Counted from the first letter of the stretch, positions 33,907-43,321 are shown. The stretch: 64,000 nt of DNA from Actinoplanes sichuanensis (GCF_033097365.1 NZ_AP028461.1:4712001-4776000), one strand, 5' to 3'. The notes: generated by a model from the sequence alone, not told the origin. Translations and numbers: made by a program.

Positions 33907-35784
33907 TCAGGAACTCGGGTACCAGGCCTGCAGATCCACCACCAGGTTGGTGGTGCCCGCGCTGACGTTGCGGACGCGGATCTTGCCGTCGGTGCCGACC
34001 GGCACCTTCGCCATGCCGCCGCGAGCTAGGTCGGCGGTGGGCGGGTAGTTGGACAGCGACGTGCCCGGCTCGGTGCCGTCGGCCGGCCAGGCGTGCAGGT
34101 AACCGGCGGCCGTGTTGTCCACCACCACGAAGTTCACCACGGCGGTCGCGCCGGGCGGCAGGCCGGTGGCGATGTCGACGGTGCCGTTCGCCGGCATCGG
34201 TGCCGGGTTGCTGCGGGTGTCCACCAACCGCCGTGCCGCCAGGGTGCGCAGGCCGGCGCCGGTGGTCGGGGCGCCGGTGAAGTAGCCGGTCGCCGTCATC
34301 ACCAGGTGGATCGGTGAGCCGCTGTTGTTGGTGAACGTGGCCCGTCCGTCCGTGCCGAGCCGGACCGCCACGCCGTGCGACGTGGTGCCCGGAACGTAGT
34401 CCATCACGCTGCGACTGGTGCCGCCGGTCGCGTACGTACCTATCCAGCCCTGTGCGGTGGCGCCGGTGGCGATCAGGTCGACGAACGCGGTGGACGCCCC
34501 GGCCGGGATCACCCCGCCGGTGAAGGGGAACGTCCGGCTACCGCCGCTGGGGATCGTCGTCGTGCCGCCACCGCCGAGCCCGCTGCGGGTGTCCACCAGC
34601 CGGGTCGGCGTGACCGGCACGTAGCCGCCGCCGGACGTGCCGGTGCGGGTGTAGTAGCCCTGCACGTCGACGATGATGTGCACGCCGCCGCCGTTGTTGT
34701 AGACCGACAGTTTTCCGCTGGCCGGCACGTTCACCACGGCACTGTTCGACAGGATCTGGTTGGCGGTCACGTTCAGCGTGGACAGCGCCGCCGGGCGGGT
34801 GGTGCCCTCGGGGAACACGGTCAGGTACATCCCGGCGGTCGTGGTCACCGCGGTGACGTCCACCAGTACCGCGGTCACGCCGGTGGCGGGCACCCCGCCG
34901 ACACCGGTGACCTGAAACGACGTGGTCGCGCCGGCCGCTTTGACGCCCGGTGCCCCGCCGATCGAGCCGCGGGTGTCGAGGACCGCCGCGCTGGTGGGGA
35001 GGCGGACGAACGCACCGCCGCGGACGGTCTGCCGGACCCAGGCCGCGATGTCGTCGAGCCGGGTCTCCGTGGCCGTGGCGGTCGCGCCGGCCGGCGCGTC
35101 GAGGCAGCCGGCCTGACCGGACGTGGCGTGCACGCCGACGAGTTCGAATCCGGCGCCGCGCGGCCGCAGTGCCGGTCCGCCCGAGTCGCCCTTGCAGACA
35201 CCGACCGACGCGCCCGCGGCCGGGGCGAGGTCGATCGTGGCGCCGCCGACGGTCTGGACGGTCAGGTCGCCGCGGTGCAGCCGGCGCGGCACCCAGGTGG
35301 TGGCGGTGCGCCCGTACCCCAGGACCTGCAGTGTCTCGCCGGCGGTCGGCGCGACGGCGGCGATCGGAACCGGCGCGACGTCGATGACCGGCGCGGAGAG
35401 CTTGGCCAGGGCCAACTCGCGATCCGGGTGCACCACCACGTCGACGACGCGGCGCTGCTGGCCACCGGTCGCGTCCAGGTCGGCGCGCCCCACGGTGACC
35501 GTGGTCGCCACGGTGGGCGCGCCGCCGACACCGGCGAAGCAGGCGGCGCTGGTGGCGATCCACTCCGGGTCGATCAGGGCGCCGGAACATCCGCGCACCG
35601 AATCACCGACCTGGACGTGTGCCGCGAACGTGTACCCGGTGGCCGGCGTGCCGCCGGTGACGCCCGAGGCCGGCGCGGAGCCCACCCCCGCGGCCAGGGT
35701 CAGCGCGGCCAGTGCGACGGCCAGGCCGGTGCGCCGTACGGTCCGTCTCGCGCGGCTGCGGGCAGCAACCATCCTCGTATCCAT
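33907..35784 (-). CDS. Secreted S1-protease homologue with three C-terminal beta-domain repeats, catalytically altered
   Basis: A 625-residue exported protein with signal peptide (AVALAALTLAAGVGSAPASG). The S1 domain covers residues 40-255. The nucleophile is intact (CKGDSGGPAL, Ser201), but the catalytic His position is Ala (WIATSAACF instead of TAAHC) and the Asp position is Glu (RELALAKL). It therefore probably binds rather than cleaves. Three repeats of ~115 residues follow, each opening with a LDTR or LVDTR motif and closing with VDVQGYY-like strands. GGAGG lies 8 nt before the ATG 35784. Confidence 0.82.
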   Translation of the reverse strand: MDTRMVAARSRARRTVRRTGLAVALAALTLAAGVGSAPASGVTGGTPATGYTFAAHVQVGDSVRGCSGALIDPEWIATSAACFAGVGGAPTVATTVTVGRADLDATGGQQRRVVDVVVHPDRELALAKLSAPVIDVAPVPIAAVAPTAGETLQVLGYGRTATTWVPRRLHRGDLTVQTVGGATIDLAPAAGASVGVCKGDSGGPALRPRGAGFELVGVHATSGQAGCLDAPAGATATATETRLDDIAAWVRQTVRGGAFVRLPTSAAVLDTRGSIGGAPGVKAAGATTSFQVTGVGGVPATGVTAVLVDVTAVTTTAGMYLTVFPEGTTRPAALSTLNVTANQILSNSAVVNVPASGKLSVYNNGGGVHIIVDVQGYYTRTGTSGGGYVPVTPTRLVDTRSGLGGGGTTTIPSGGSRTFPFTGGVIPAGASTAFVDLIATGATAQGWIGTYATGGTSRSVMDYVPGTTSHGVAVRLGTDGRATFTNNSGSPIHLVMTATGYFTGAPTTGAGLRTLAARRLVDTRSNPAPMPANGTVDIATGLPPGATAVVNFVVVDNTAAGYLHAWPADGTEPGTSLSNYPPTADLARGGMAKVPVGTDGKIRVRNVSAGTTNLVVDLQAWYPSS

Positions 35785-35954
35785 CGCCAAGGCCTCCCCG
35801 TGTCTCCCCTGAGTGGAATCCCGCAAGCCACCCTAGCCCTGCTTTTTCGCTTTCAGGGGGCGGTACGACCGCGCCTCACCGTCGTTGTCGGATAACCAAC
35901 ATCCATCGACTACCTCGAATCGCTGTGGCGACCCGCAGCGGGATCCCGGAAACA

Positions 35955-36623
35955 CTATGCGAGCCCGGCGGTGATGACCTCCATCGATGCCTTGAAAGCC
36001 TCGACGGCCTGCGCCCGATACTGCGGTTTCTTGTCGCCCTTCACGTCCGTGGTGATGTAGTCGAACCGCGCCCTCACCGAGATGTCGCCCGTGACGGTCT
36101 CGAAGCGGAAGTTGTACTGGTACCCGTGGATGCCGTCCTTGCACGGCTCGTTCGCGCACGGCAGCTCGTCGGTCAACGGATCCGCCTGGTCGAGGGTGAG
36201 CAGATCCTCCGCCGTCTCGGGCGTGTACTTCGGATACCTGACCTTCCGGATGTCCTCGTCGGAGTATCTGCCGTAGTCGAACTCGGCACGGCCGAAGACC
36301 GATGCCTTGGTCGCCACGTCGCGGTACTCGCCGTCCGGTTCGATATCGCACATCGGTGCATTGGTCGCGAGTTTCGCGTAGTCGAAGGTGGCGGTGTACT
36401 GGACGGTCCCGTCACCCGGCAGCTTCACCGTCTTGTCCAGCGTGTCACAGACCGCGCGGAGCTGGGCCTCGGTGGCCTGCTGGGCGGTGGACGCCGCCGG
36501 AACCGGTGACCGGGCCGGCGGCGGGGTCGGCGACGTCGACTCGCCGTCGCCGGGATCGGCTGACGAGTCACAGCCCGCCAGCAGCAGCACGACGACCGCA
36601 CCGATCGCCATTCGTCTCATCAC
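35955..36623 (-). CDS. Lipoprotein paired with the WXG100-like protein
   Basis: A 222-residue lipoprotein. The signal is MMRRMAIGAVVVLLLAGCDS, with the lipobox LLAGC. A Ser/Pro/Thr-rich stretch follows, then a soluble domain with four Cys (VCDTLD, MCDIEP, LPCANEPCKDG) that could form two disulfides. Its start overlaps the stop of the upstream gene by 4 bp, so both are co-translated. The family is not recognised. Confidence 0.65.
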   Translation of the reverse strand: MMRRMAIGAVVVLLLAGCDSSADPGDGESTSPTPPPARSPVPAASTAQQATEAQLRAVCDTLDKTVKLPGDGTVQYTATFDYAKLATNAPMCDIEPDGEYRDVATKASVFGRAEFDYGRYSDEDIRKVRYPKYTPETAEDLLTLDQADPLTDELPCANEPCKDGIHGYQYNFRFETVTGDISVRARFDYITTDVKGDKKPQYRAQAVEAFKASMEVITAGLA

Positions 36624-38293
36624 CGGGTCTCCTCCGTCGTGTAGTCCTGGCCGCCCTGGTCGTTGTCGCCCGGGGTCGTGTCGTTGACATAGGAGGGTGC
36701 ACCCGGAATGTGCACCTGCCAGCCGCTGCGGTCAGTATCCCCCGCCCAGTCACGGGCCTGAGCCGGAGTGGGGGCCTCGTCCCAGTCCGCGAGGACGGAC
36801 TTGATGGCATCCCTGGCATCGTCATCGGTCACCGCGTAGGACTGTGCCGCCGCTTTGATCTGCTCGCCCGCAAGGTAGAGGCGCCCGCAGGCGGTCTTCA
36901 GGTATTCGCCGTACTCCACGACCATGGCCTTGACCTTCGGGTCGGCACTGCCCTCGGACCCGTCCGCCGTGGCCAGCGAGGCGTCGGCGGCCTGGACCGC
37001 GGCGATCTGCGGAATCAGGTCCTTCTCGTAGATCCTCGCGCACTCGAAACAGGTGTCGGCGATCTCCAGAATCTCGTCCACGTTGATGTGGAAGCCCGCG
37101 CTCTCACCGGTGCCGGTGGCGGTGTTCTCGGTCAGGTCGTACAACTCCAGGTTGAAGCTGTGATACCCGAAGACGGTGTCGCGGAGACTGTAGATGCCGT
37201 TGTTGTAGTCGTTCTCCCGGGAGAACAGGTCGTCGGACTGCTCGTCGAGATGACTCCAGAGCGTGTTGATCACCGCCTCCACACCGTGGGCGTACGCCGT
37301 GTGTTTGATGTTCGGCGCGAAATTCTGTCCGATGATGCCGATGAGCTGGACACTCGCACCGAAAGCCCCCAGGGCCGGGTTCCAGCCGCCCGCGATGCTG
37401 AGTGCCGTGCCCATCCCCTGGAAGGTCTGCCACATCGGGTTGAGGTCGGTGGTGACCTCCTTGGTCGCATCGAGTGCCTTGCCGGCGTCCCCGAGGATCT
37501 TCAGCGATCCGGAACGCATCTCCTGGATGATCGTGCCTCTGGCGCTGTAGAGGTTGTGGATGCTCGCGGCGATCCCGGCCTGGTTGTGCAGGGTCGGAGC
37601 GATCGAGGAGAAGAAGCCGTCCTTGAGCTTGTCGGCGGCCAGCCCGGTCCAACTCTGGTACCAGCCCGCGTTCTCGCCGTCCTCGCCGATGAGCTTGCGG
37701 ACCTTGACGTGCAGGTCGGCGTTGCTCACGGGGGTGAAGCCGGCGTCCGAACCGGCGGCGGTCTCCAGACCGAGGGCACCGCCGATCACCAGGAGCGCCT
37801 GCTGCGCACTCTCGATCGCGCGCTGATCGTGTCTGTCGAACTGCGGCAGCTTGTTGAGGACCGCACTGCCCTCGGAGTACGCCCAGTACTCGACCTGCTG
37901 CATGATCGAATTCATGCCGCAGGGGATCTCGCTCGGCGCGACCACCTCGTTGCCGTAGCGATCGGTCGTGAACAACAGCCCGGAGCCGGACTGCGGGGCG
38001 TTGATGCGGCCGGGACAGGACGGCACACCGGTGCGCTGGTCGCCCTTCGCCCACTCGACGACCTCGCAGGGACCGTAGATCAGATGGAGCCGGTTGATCG
38101 GATCCCAGTAGTCCCAGAGATCCTCCCCGTAGGGCGCCTGGTACCGGTGAAACGCCGTCCTGAACGCGCTGTTCTGCCAGCAGGCGAGCGCGACCTCTTC
38201 ACGCCACCGTTTCGTCAGGGCCTTCCGGAACGCGTTCACCTCGGCTTCGAGCGCAGCGTAGAAGTTGGTGTCGTAGATGATGCCGTCGGCCAC
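36620..38293 (-). CDS. Large protein with a C-terminal WXG100/EspC-like domain
   Basis: A 557-residue protein without a signal peptide. The N-terminal ~370 residues are unfamiliar, with helices such as FYAALEAEVNAFRKALTKRW and Gly-rich membrane-compatible segments (GAFGASVQLIGIIG). From about 395 on, FHINVDEILEIADTCFE, a long helical pair and AAAQSYAVTDDDARDAI resemble WXG100/EspC proteins of type VII secretion, including the YxxxD export signal. It is overlapped by the lipoprotein gene. A role as a secreted effector or structural protein is inferred. No ESX machinery is in the window. Confidence 0.5.
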   Translation of the reverse strand: MADGIIYDTNFYAALEAEVNAFRKALTKRWREEVALACWQNSAFRTAFHRYQAPYGEDLWDYWDPINRLHLIYGPCEVVEWAKGDQRTGVPSCPGRINAPQSGSGLLFTTDRYGNEVVAPSEIPCGMNSIMQQVEYWAYSEGSAVLNKLPQFDRHDQRAIESAQQALLVIGGALGLETAAGSDAGFTPVSNADLHVKVRKLIGEDGENAGWYQSWTGLAADKLKDGFFSSIAPTLHNQAGIAASIHNLYSARGTIIQEMRSGSLKILGDAGKALDATKEVTTDLNPMWQTFQGMGTALSIAGGWNPALGAFGASVQLIGIIGQNFAPNIKHTAYAHGVEAVINTLWSHLDEQSDDLFSRENDYNNGIYSLRDTVFGYHSFNLELYDLTENTATGTGESAGFHINVDEILEIADTCFECARIYEKDLIPQIAAVQAADASLATADGSEGSADPKVKAMVVEYGEYLKTACGRLYLAGEQIKAAAQSYAVTDDDARDAIKSVLADWDEAPTPAQARDWAGDTDRSGWQVHIPGAPSYVNDTTPGDNDQGGQDYTTEETR

Positions 38294-38500
38294 GTCGATC
38301 CCCCCGTGAATCGCGGTCCTCTTCGTACGGTTGTCGGCCTCCGCTGTGGTACACGCCTACGACGAGCCGCGGGTTCACCCGCCGCCTATCTGTCCTGGAA
38401 GACAGATGACCGCAGGTCACGGACAGCAAGCTGTTGTCCGCCGCAGCCACCACGAACCAGCCTGGGAGTCGCCCGATCGCAACCCCGTCTGGAGGCGACA

Positions 38501-39235
38501 ATGCAGTTCGGAGTCCTCGGTCCGCTGAAGATCTGGTGGCCGTCGCCCGCCGGCCCGCTGACCGCGCCCAAGCTTCGCGGGCTGCTGACCCTGTTACTGG
38601 TGGAGGACGACCCGGTGCCCGCGGGGCAACTGATGGAGCTGCTCCGGGGCCGCCGCGAAACCGGCGGCCCCACCGCGATGCACGTCTCGGTACACAAGCT
38701 GCGCCGATGGCTGCACGGCGGGCACCGGCTGGACCTGACCGCGCAGGGCTACACCGTCGACGTCGATCCGGCGCTCGTCGACGCCGGACAGTTCCGTCTG
38801 CGGCTGACCGCGGCGGACACGGCCACCGACCCGTACGCCCGCATCGAACTGCTCCGGTCGGCGGTGTCGCTGTGGCGCGGCCCGATCGGCGCCGATCTCG
38901 CCGTGCCGTTGCAGCAACGGGCGACGGTCCGCCGGCTGGAGGGACTGCGGGTGCGGGCGGTGCTCCAGCTGGCCGAGGCGTGCCTGGCGACCGGCATGCC
39001 GGGCACGGCACTTCCCTACCTGGACGATCTGGCGCACGGATCGCCGTTCGACGAGCGGGTGCAGGCACAGTTCGCGCTCGTGCTGGCGGCCTGCGGGCGG
39101 CAGGCGGATGCGCTGGCGGTCATCGCCGACACCCGGCGGTCCCTCGCCGATGAGCTGGGCATCGAGTCCGGCCCGCAGCTGCGTGAGGCGCACCTGCGGA
39201 TCCTGCGCCAGCGCGTCCTGCCCACGTACTCGTAG
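38501..39235 (+). CDS. SARP/BTAD-type transcriptional activator
   Basis: A 244-residue protein. It has an N-terminal OmpR-like winged helix (MQFGVLGPLKIWW, then KLRGLLTLLLVEDDPVPAGQLMELL and VSVHKLRRWL), followed by the bacterial transcriptional activator domain of stacked helices (YARIELLRSAVSLWRGP, ALAVIADTRRSLADELGIESGPQLREAHLRIL). Proteins with this layout activate pathway genes, often for antibiotics. Length is typical of short SARPs. GGAGG lies 5 nt upstream of the ATG. It is divergent from the WXG100-like gene, with a 207-bp shared upstream region. Confidence 0.85.
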   Translation: MQFGVLGPLKIWWPSPAGPLTAPKLRGLLTLLLVEDDPVPAGQLMELLRGRRETGGPTAMHVSVHKLRRWLHGGHRLDLTAQGYTVDVDPALVDAGQFRLRLTAADTATDPYARIELLRSAVSLWRGPIGADLAVPLQQRATVRRLEGLRVRAVLQLAEACLATGMPGTALPYLDDLAHGSPFDERVQAQFALVLAACGRQADALAVIADTRRSLADELGIESGPQLREAHLRILRQRVLPTYS

Positions 39236-39842
39236 GTCAGCTCCAGTTGCCGGCGACGGCGAGGTCGCCGGGCTCGCCCCAGTTGTTGAGCGTGGTCACG
39301 CCCCGCATGTACCACTGCTTCGTACTCGGACGCCGCACGCCGGGTTCGTCGATCCCGTCGGCGTTCCAGTCACCGGCCACCGGCTGATCACCGGGCTCAC
39401 CCCAATTGTCGACATGACCGCCACCGCGCAGATACCAGCGTTTCTCACTGGGCCGGAACACCCCCGGCTCGTCACGGCCGTCACCGTTCCAGTCACCGGC
39501 CACCGGCAGATCGTTCGGCTCACCCCAATTGTCGACATGACCGCCACCCAGCAGATACCAGCGTTTCTCACTGGGCCGGAACACCCCCGGCTCGTCACGG
39601 CCGTCGCCGTCCCAGTCACCGGCCACCACCAGATCACCGGGCTCACCCCAGTTCTCGACATGCCCGTAGCCATGCAGATACCAGCGATGCTCACTCGCCC
39701 GGAACACCCCCGGCTCGTCGACACCGTCACCGTCCCAGTCACCGGCGACCGGCTGATCACCCGGTATACCCCAGTTGCTCAGCGAACCCGCGCCACGGAA
39801 GATCCAATCGTTCACGCCCGGCCGGAACACCCCGGGACGGTC
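39235..39842. repeat. Left arm of a ~0.6-kb inverted repeat (partner 41183-41790)
   Basis: This arm encodes the C-terminal repeat region of the lysozyme-like gene and its reverse complement reappears at 41183-41790. The outer ~530 bp (about 180 codons) give identical protein, and the inner ~80 bp are diverged. Both stop codons lie at the outer ends. Confidence 0.88.
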
Positions 39843-40457
39843 CGCGCGTCCGGCGAGGGCGTCCAGGATGTTGTACGCGATGGTGCTGCCGTCGGACGCC
39901 TGCACCTGGTAGGCATCGGGAAACGCCGACACCTGCACCCGCTGGCAGATCGTACCGATCGGGGTGGCGGTGTTGTTCCAGGCGTTGTTCGGATACAGGG
40001 CGATCATCCGGTTCAGGAACGCGTTCGTCGCCCAGACCGGATCGGTGCGCTGCGCCGCCGTACCCCATGAGGCTCTTTGTTGGAAGAGACCGAGACTGTC
40101 ATGGTCGACAGCCTCGCTGATGTTCTCCATGGTCGATTCGACAATGGTGGTCGTGACGGCGATGGCCGCGGCCCGCCGGGCGAGTCCGCGGTTGCGGACC
40201 GTCTCGACGACGCGCCGCGCGCACGACATCCGGTACCCGGTCAGGTAGCCCTTCAATTTGCCGTTGAGCAGCGGATTGAGCCGGTTCGCCAGCGCCGTGT
40301 CCATAGGCTGGACGGTGCCGCAGGTTTTCGTGGCGTACGCGGCCGCCGTCGCCGGGCTCATCCCCGCGCCGGGCGTGGCGGCCGACGCCGATACGCCCGG
40401 TCCGAGCCCGCCGGCCGCCAGCACGGCCGCGAGAATCAGCGTTCGAATGCGTCTCAC
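39237..40457 (-). CDS. Secreted lysozyme-like wall hydrolase with five WGEPGD..VAGDW repeats
   Basis: A 406-residue exported protein: signal peptide ending ASAATPG, then a lysozyme-like domain (residues 35-190) with the catalytic Glu in TTIVESTMEN and DSLGLFQQRASWGT. Five ~36-residue repeats of the FG-GAP-like type end the chain (NWGEPGD.VVAGDWDGDG.DEPGVFR.SE.RWYL). The start GTG 40457 is chosen because AAAGGAAG sits just upstream, while the ATG at 40472 has none. Likely acts on peptidoglycan. The repeats are shared with the divergent neighbour. Confidence 0.75.
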   Translation of the reverse strand: MRRIRTLILAAVLAAGGLGPGVSASAATPGAGMSPATAAAYATKTCGTVQPMDTALANRLNPLLNGKLKGYLTGYRMSCARRVVETVRNRGLARRAAAIAVTTTIVESTMENISEAVDHDSLGLFQQRASWGTAAQRTDPVWATNAFLNRMIALYPNNAWNNTATPIGTICQRVQVSAFPDAYQVQASDGSTIAYNILDALAGRADRPGVFRPGVNDWIFRGAGSLSNWGIPGDQPVAGDWDGDGVDEPGVFRASEHRWYLHGYGHVENWGEPGDLVVAGDWDGDGRDEPGVFRPSEKRWYLLGGGHVDNWGEPNDLPVAGDWNGDGRDEPGVFRPSEKRWYLRGGGHVDNWGEPGDQPVAGDWNADGIDEPGVRRPSTKQWYMRGVTTLNNWGEPGDLAVAGNWS

Positions 40458-40525
40458 AGCACTTCCTTTCATCGAGTGCGGTCGACGCTAAGTAAGGGTG
40501 CTTGCCGGGGACTTACCTGATGGAT

Positions 40526-40545
40526 AAGCCGCCGGTAAGCGGCTT
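40526..40545 (+). terminator. Hairpin in the leader of the M15-like gene
   Basis: AAGCCGC (40526-40532) pairs with GCGGCTT (40539-40545), followed by TTCC. It looks like a small terminator or attenuator. It lies 48 bp before the GTG at 40593, between two divergent genes. Confidence 0.4.
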
Positions 40546-40592
40546 TTCCTAGCCTCGGAATCCGACCGGAAATCCGAGGGAGAGGAAAATCC

Positions 40593-41788
40593 GTGCGAAG
40601 AAGATTGCGCCGTGACGCGATGCTGACGGCGGTTCTGTCAGCGGCCGCCGTCCTGCTGACACCGGTCGCGGCCCGGGCGGCGACGCCGCCGGTCATCCCG
40701 CCGTTCAACCGGGCGATCGACCCCTACGCCGCCAACGACGAGGTCGGCAGCTGCGACGCCGGAATCAAACCCGGCATGCAGGACTTCCGGTCGTTCATCA
40801 AGAACCGGTACGGCCTGGGCAACTCGATCGACTTCGTGGAGGCCTGCGACCTGAGCGGCCCGGGCGGCCACGACCAGGGCCGCGCCTGGGACTGGGGCAA
40901 CGACACGACCGACGCCGCCGACGTCGACAAGGTCAACACCGTACTGAACTGGCTGCTCGCGACCGACAAGTACGGCAACAAGCACGCGATGGCCCGCCGC
41001 CTCGGGATCAACTTCATCATCTGGAACCGGCGGATCATCTTCCTCACCCCCGGCGGATCGAAGACCTGGGAGGCGTACGCCTGCAACGGCTCGGCCAGCA
41101 GTGCCACACCAACCACGTGCACTTCGAGATGAGCTGGGCCGGCGCCCGCCGCCAGACGACCTGGTGGACGGCCCGGCAACCGGACGGCCCGGGCGTGTTC
41201 CGGCCCGGCGTCAACGACTGGATCTTCCGAGCCAACGGCAGCCTGACCAACTGGGGCATACCGGGTGATCTGCCGGTCGCCGGTGACTGGGACGGTGACG
41301 GTGTCGACGAGCCGGGGGTGTTCCGGGCGAGTGAGCATCGCTGGTATCTGCATGGCTACGGGCATGTCGAGAACTGGGGTGAGCCCGGTGATCTGGTGGT
41401 GGCCGGTGACTGGGACGGTGACGGCCGTGACGAGCCGGGGGTGTTCCGGCCCAGTGAGAAACGCTGGTATCTGCTGGGTGGCGGTCATGTCGACAACTGG
41501 GGTGAGCCGAACGATCTGCCGGTGGCCGGTGACTGGAACGGTGACGGCCGTGACGAGCCGGGGGTGTTCCGGCCCAGTGAGAAACGCTGGTATCTGCGCG
41601 GTGGTGGTCATGTCGACAACTGGGGTGAGCCCGGTGATCAGCCGGTGGCCGGTGACTGGAACGCCGACGGGATCGACGAACCCGGCGTGCGGCGTCCGAG
41701 TACGAAGCAGTGGTACATGCGGGGCGTGACCACGCTCAACAACTGGGGTGAGCCCGGCGACCTCGCCGTCGCCGGCAACTGGAGCTGA
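40593..41788 (+). pseudogene. Secreted M15-like (LAS) peptidase with the same C-terminal repeats, frameshifted
   Basis: The first frame (40593-41132) gives a signal peptide (LTAVLSAAAVLLTPVAARAA) and most of a LAS/M15-type metallopeptidase domain, with zinc residues His and Asp in GGHDQGRAWDWG. It then runs into a premature stop after YACNGSA. A second frame resumes QCHTNHVHFEMSWAGARRQT, carrying the last zinc His, and continues through five repeats to 41788. Loss of one C in the GGCCAGCAG stretch near 41095 explains the break. The start has GGGAGAGG upstream. It is either inactivated or a sequencing error. Confidence 0.75.
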
Positions 41789-41790
41789 CC
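41183..41790. repeat. Right arm of the ~0.6-kb inverted repeat
   Basis: Reverse complement of 39235-39842. Between the arms lie 1,340 bp with the catalytic domains of both genes and their divergent promoters. Confidence 0.88.
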
Positions 41791-41800
41791 AGCCGAGAGG

Positions 41801-41824
41801 ACCGGGCGGCTACGGCCGCCCGGT
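41801..41824 (+). terminator. Terminator after the M15-like gene
   Basis: ACCGGGCGG (41801-41809) pairs perfectly with CCGCCCGGT (41816-41824), loop CTACGG, 12 bp after the stop at 41788. Confidence 0.7.
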
Positions 41825-41958
41825 ACGAAACCGGCTGCCGCCCTCGTCGAAGACGACATCACCGGAGCGAACAGCGACTGACCATGATCTGACCTGGCAA
41901 GTGAGTATCCGCACCGCCGACTCTGGGTCCTCCAAGCGTCACCGTCCGGAGGCAACCC

Positions 41959-43281
41959 ATGGTCCGATCGCTCGTTCCGCCGACAGACGACGCCACGCGC
42001 TCACCGATGTCCCCGCCCGCCGCCTGGACCGCCAGCCTGGCGGCCACCGCAGCGTCCACCTACGCGTTGGACGTCTGCGCGACCGCCGCCGGAGCCGGTC
42101 TGGTCGCCTCCGGGTCACTCGCCGAACTCGGCCATCGACCGGTGCTGGCCTTCCTCCTCGTGACCTACACGGTCTGGGTGTTCGGGCTGCACGCCAACGT
42201 GAAGGCGAACGCGTCTCTGCTGTCAGCGACCGGGACGAGCACCAACGTGCTGTCCAAACTGGCGTACGACATCACCCGACGCCGGTGGGGCGAGGGCCGC
42301 GCCGCTCGCCTGGCCGCCGCCGTGGGATACACCGGCACCGAGGTCGCCAAGGAGGTGCCGTACTACACGGCCGCGTTCGGTGCCGCCGCCGTAACCGACT
42401 CGATCACCACTGATGAGGCACTCGTCTTCCTCGCCGGCGCCAACCTCGGCGCCGCGCTCTACGAAGCCGCACTCGCCCGCCTCACCCGGATCCTCCTTCG
42501 CCGACGATGCGGACCCGCGTCGTTCGACACGGACTGGGTGCCGGCCGAGTACCTCACCGACTACTACCGCACCGTCGAGCCGGACGAGATCGCAACGATC
42601 GCGTTCCTCGTCGACGCGATGCGGCACGCCGAACGCGATCAGCCGATCCTCTACTTCGGGACCGGTCCCACCCTGCATCACGTGTTCGCGTGCGCCGAGA
42701 CAGCATCCGAGATCCATCTCGGCGACTATCTGCCGGAGAACCTGGCCGAGATCCAACGATGGATCGACCGTGCACCGGACGCCCACGACTGGCGGCCATT
42801 CGTCCGCTACACCCTGCAGTGCGAGGGCAACACCGGCCCGACCGACGACGACGTGACCGCACGCGAAGACCTCACCAGAGCAAAGATCACCACCTTGGTA
42901 CGGGTGGACGCCCGCCACCCACAACCGGTGAATCGGAACTACCCGACGGTGGTCAGCGCCTACTGCGCGGACTCGGCGACCGGCGACCGCGCCACCTGGG
43001 AACTGTTCATGCGTCATATCACCGGCCTGGTTCAGCCGGGCGGTCTCTTCCTCACCGCGGCATTGCGCCGGTGCCGCGGATACACGGTCGGCGGCAAGAC
43101 CTTCCCCGGCGCCGACATCGACGAGCGTGACCTGCGGGCGGCCCTACGGCCCGACTTCGACCTGCCGCACGAGGGGATCGAAGTGATACACACGGCTCAG
43201 CACGATTCCCACGGCTACACCGCGATCCTTCTCTGCCGGGCATACCGCGCCCAGCCGGCCCGCACGCGGATTGTCGGCTAG
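41959..43281 (+). CDS. Membrane domain fused to an NNMT/PNMT/TEMT-type methyltransferase
   Basis: A 440-residue protein with two parts. Residues 1-185 hold about four hydrophobic segments (LAATAASTYALDVCATAAGAG, VLAFLLVTYTVWVFGLH, AAVGYTGTEVAKEVPYYTAAFG, ALVFLAGANLGAALYEAAL). Residues 190-440 form a class I methyltransferase of the NNMT/PNMT/TEMT type: YLTDYYRTVEPDE, ILYFGTGPTLHHV as the SAM loop, HLGDYLPENLAEIQRW. The domain closes with FLTAALRRCRGYTVGG. The domain order suggests a membrane-anchored small-amine methyltransferase. The fusion is unusual. ATG 42007 is a possible later start. Confidence 0.72.
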   Translation: MVRSLVPPTDDATRSPMSPPAAWTASLAATAASTYALDVCATAAGAGLVASGSLAELGHRPVLAFLLVTYTVWVFGLHANVKANASLLSATGTSTNVLSKLAYDITRRRWGEGRAARLAAAVGYTGTEVAKEVPYYTAAFGAAAVTDSITTDEALVFLAGANLGAALYEAALARLTRILLRRRCGPASFDTDWVPAEYLTDYYRTVEPDEIATIAFLVDAMRHAERDQPILYFGTGPTLHHVFACAETASEIHLGDYLPENLAEIQRWIDRAPDAHDWRPFVRYTLQCEGNTGPTDDDVTAREDLTRAKITTLVRVDARHPQPVNRNYPTVVSAYCADSATGDRATWELFMRHITGLVQPGGLFLTAALRRCRGYTVGGKTFPGADIDERDLRAALRPDFDLPHEGIEVIHTAQHDSHGYTAILLCRAYRAQPARTRIVG

Positions 43282-43321
43282 TTGCCGGCACGGCCCCGCC
43301 GGGACGCCGACACTGTTCTTC

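Noticed and set aside
36302..39235. 977-codon plus-strand frame ending in the SARP gene
   Set aside because: Most of it is antisense to the WXG100-like gene. The SARP gene starts at 38501 with a good RBS.
39300..39800. Regular repeats that might be taken for a CRISPR array
   Set aside because: They are ~108-bp protein-coding repeats with imperfect identity and no spacers.
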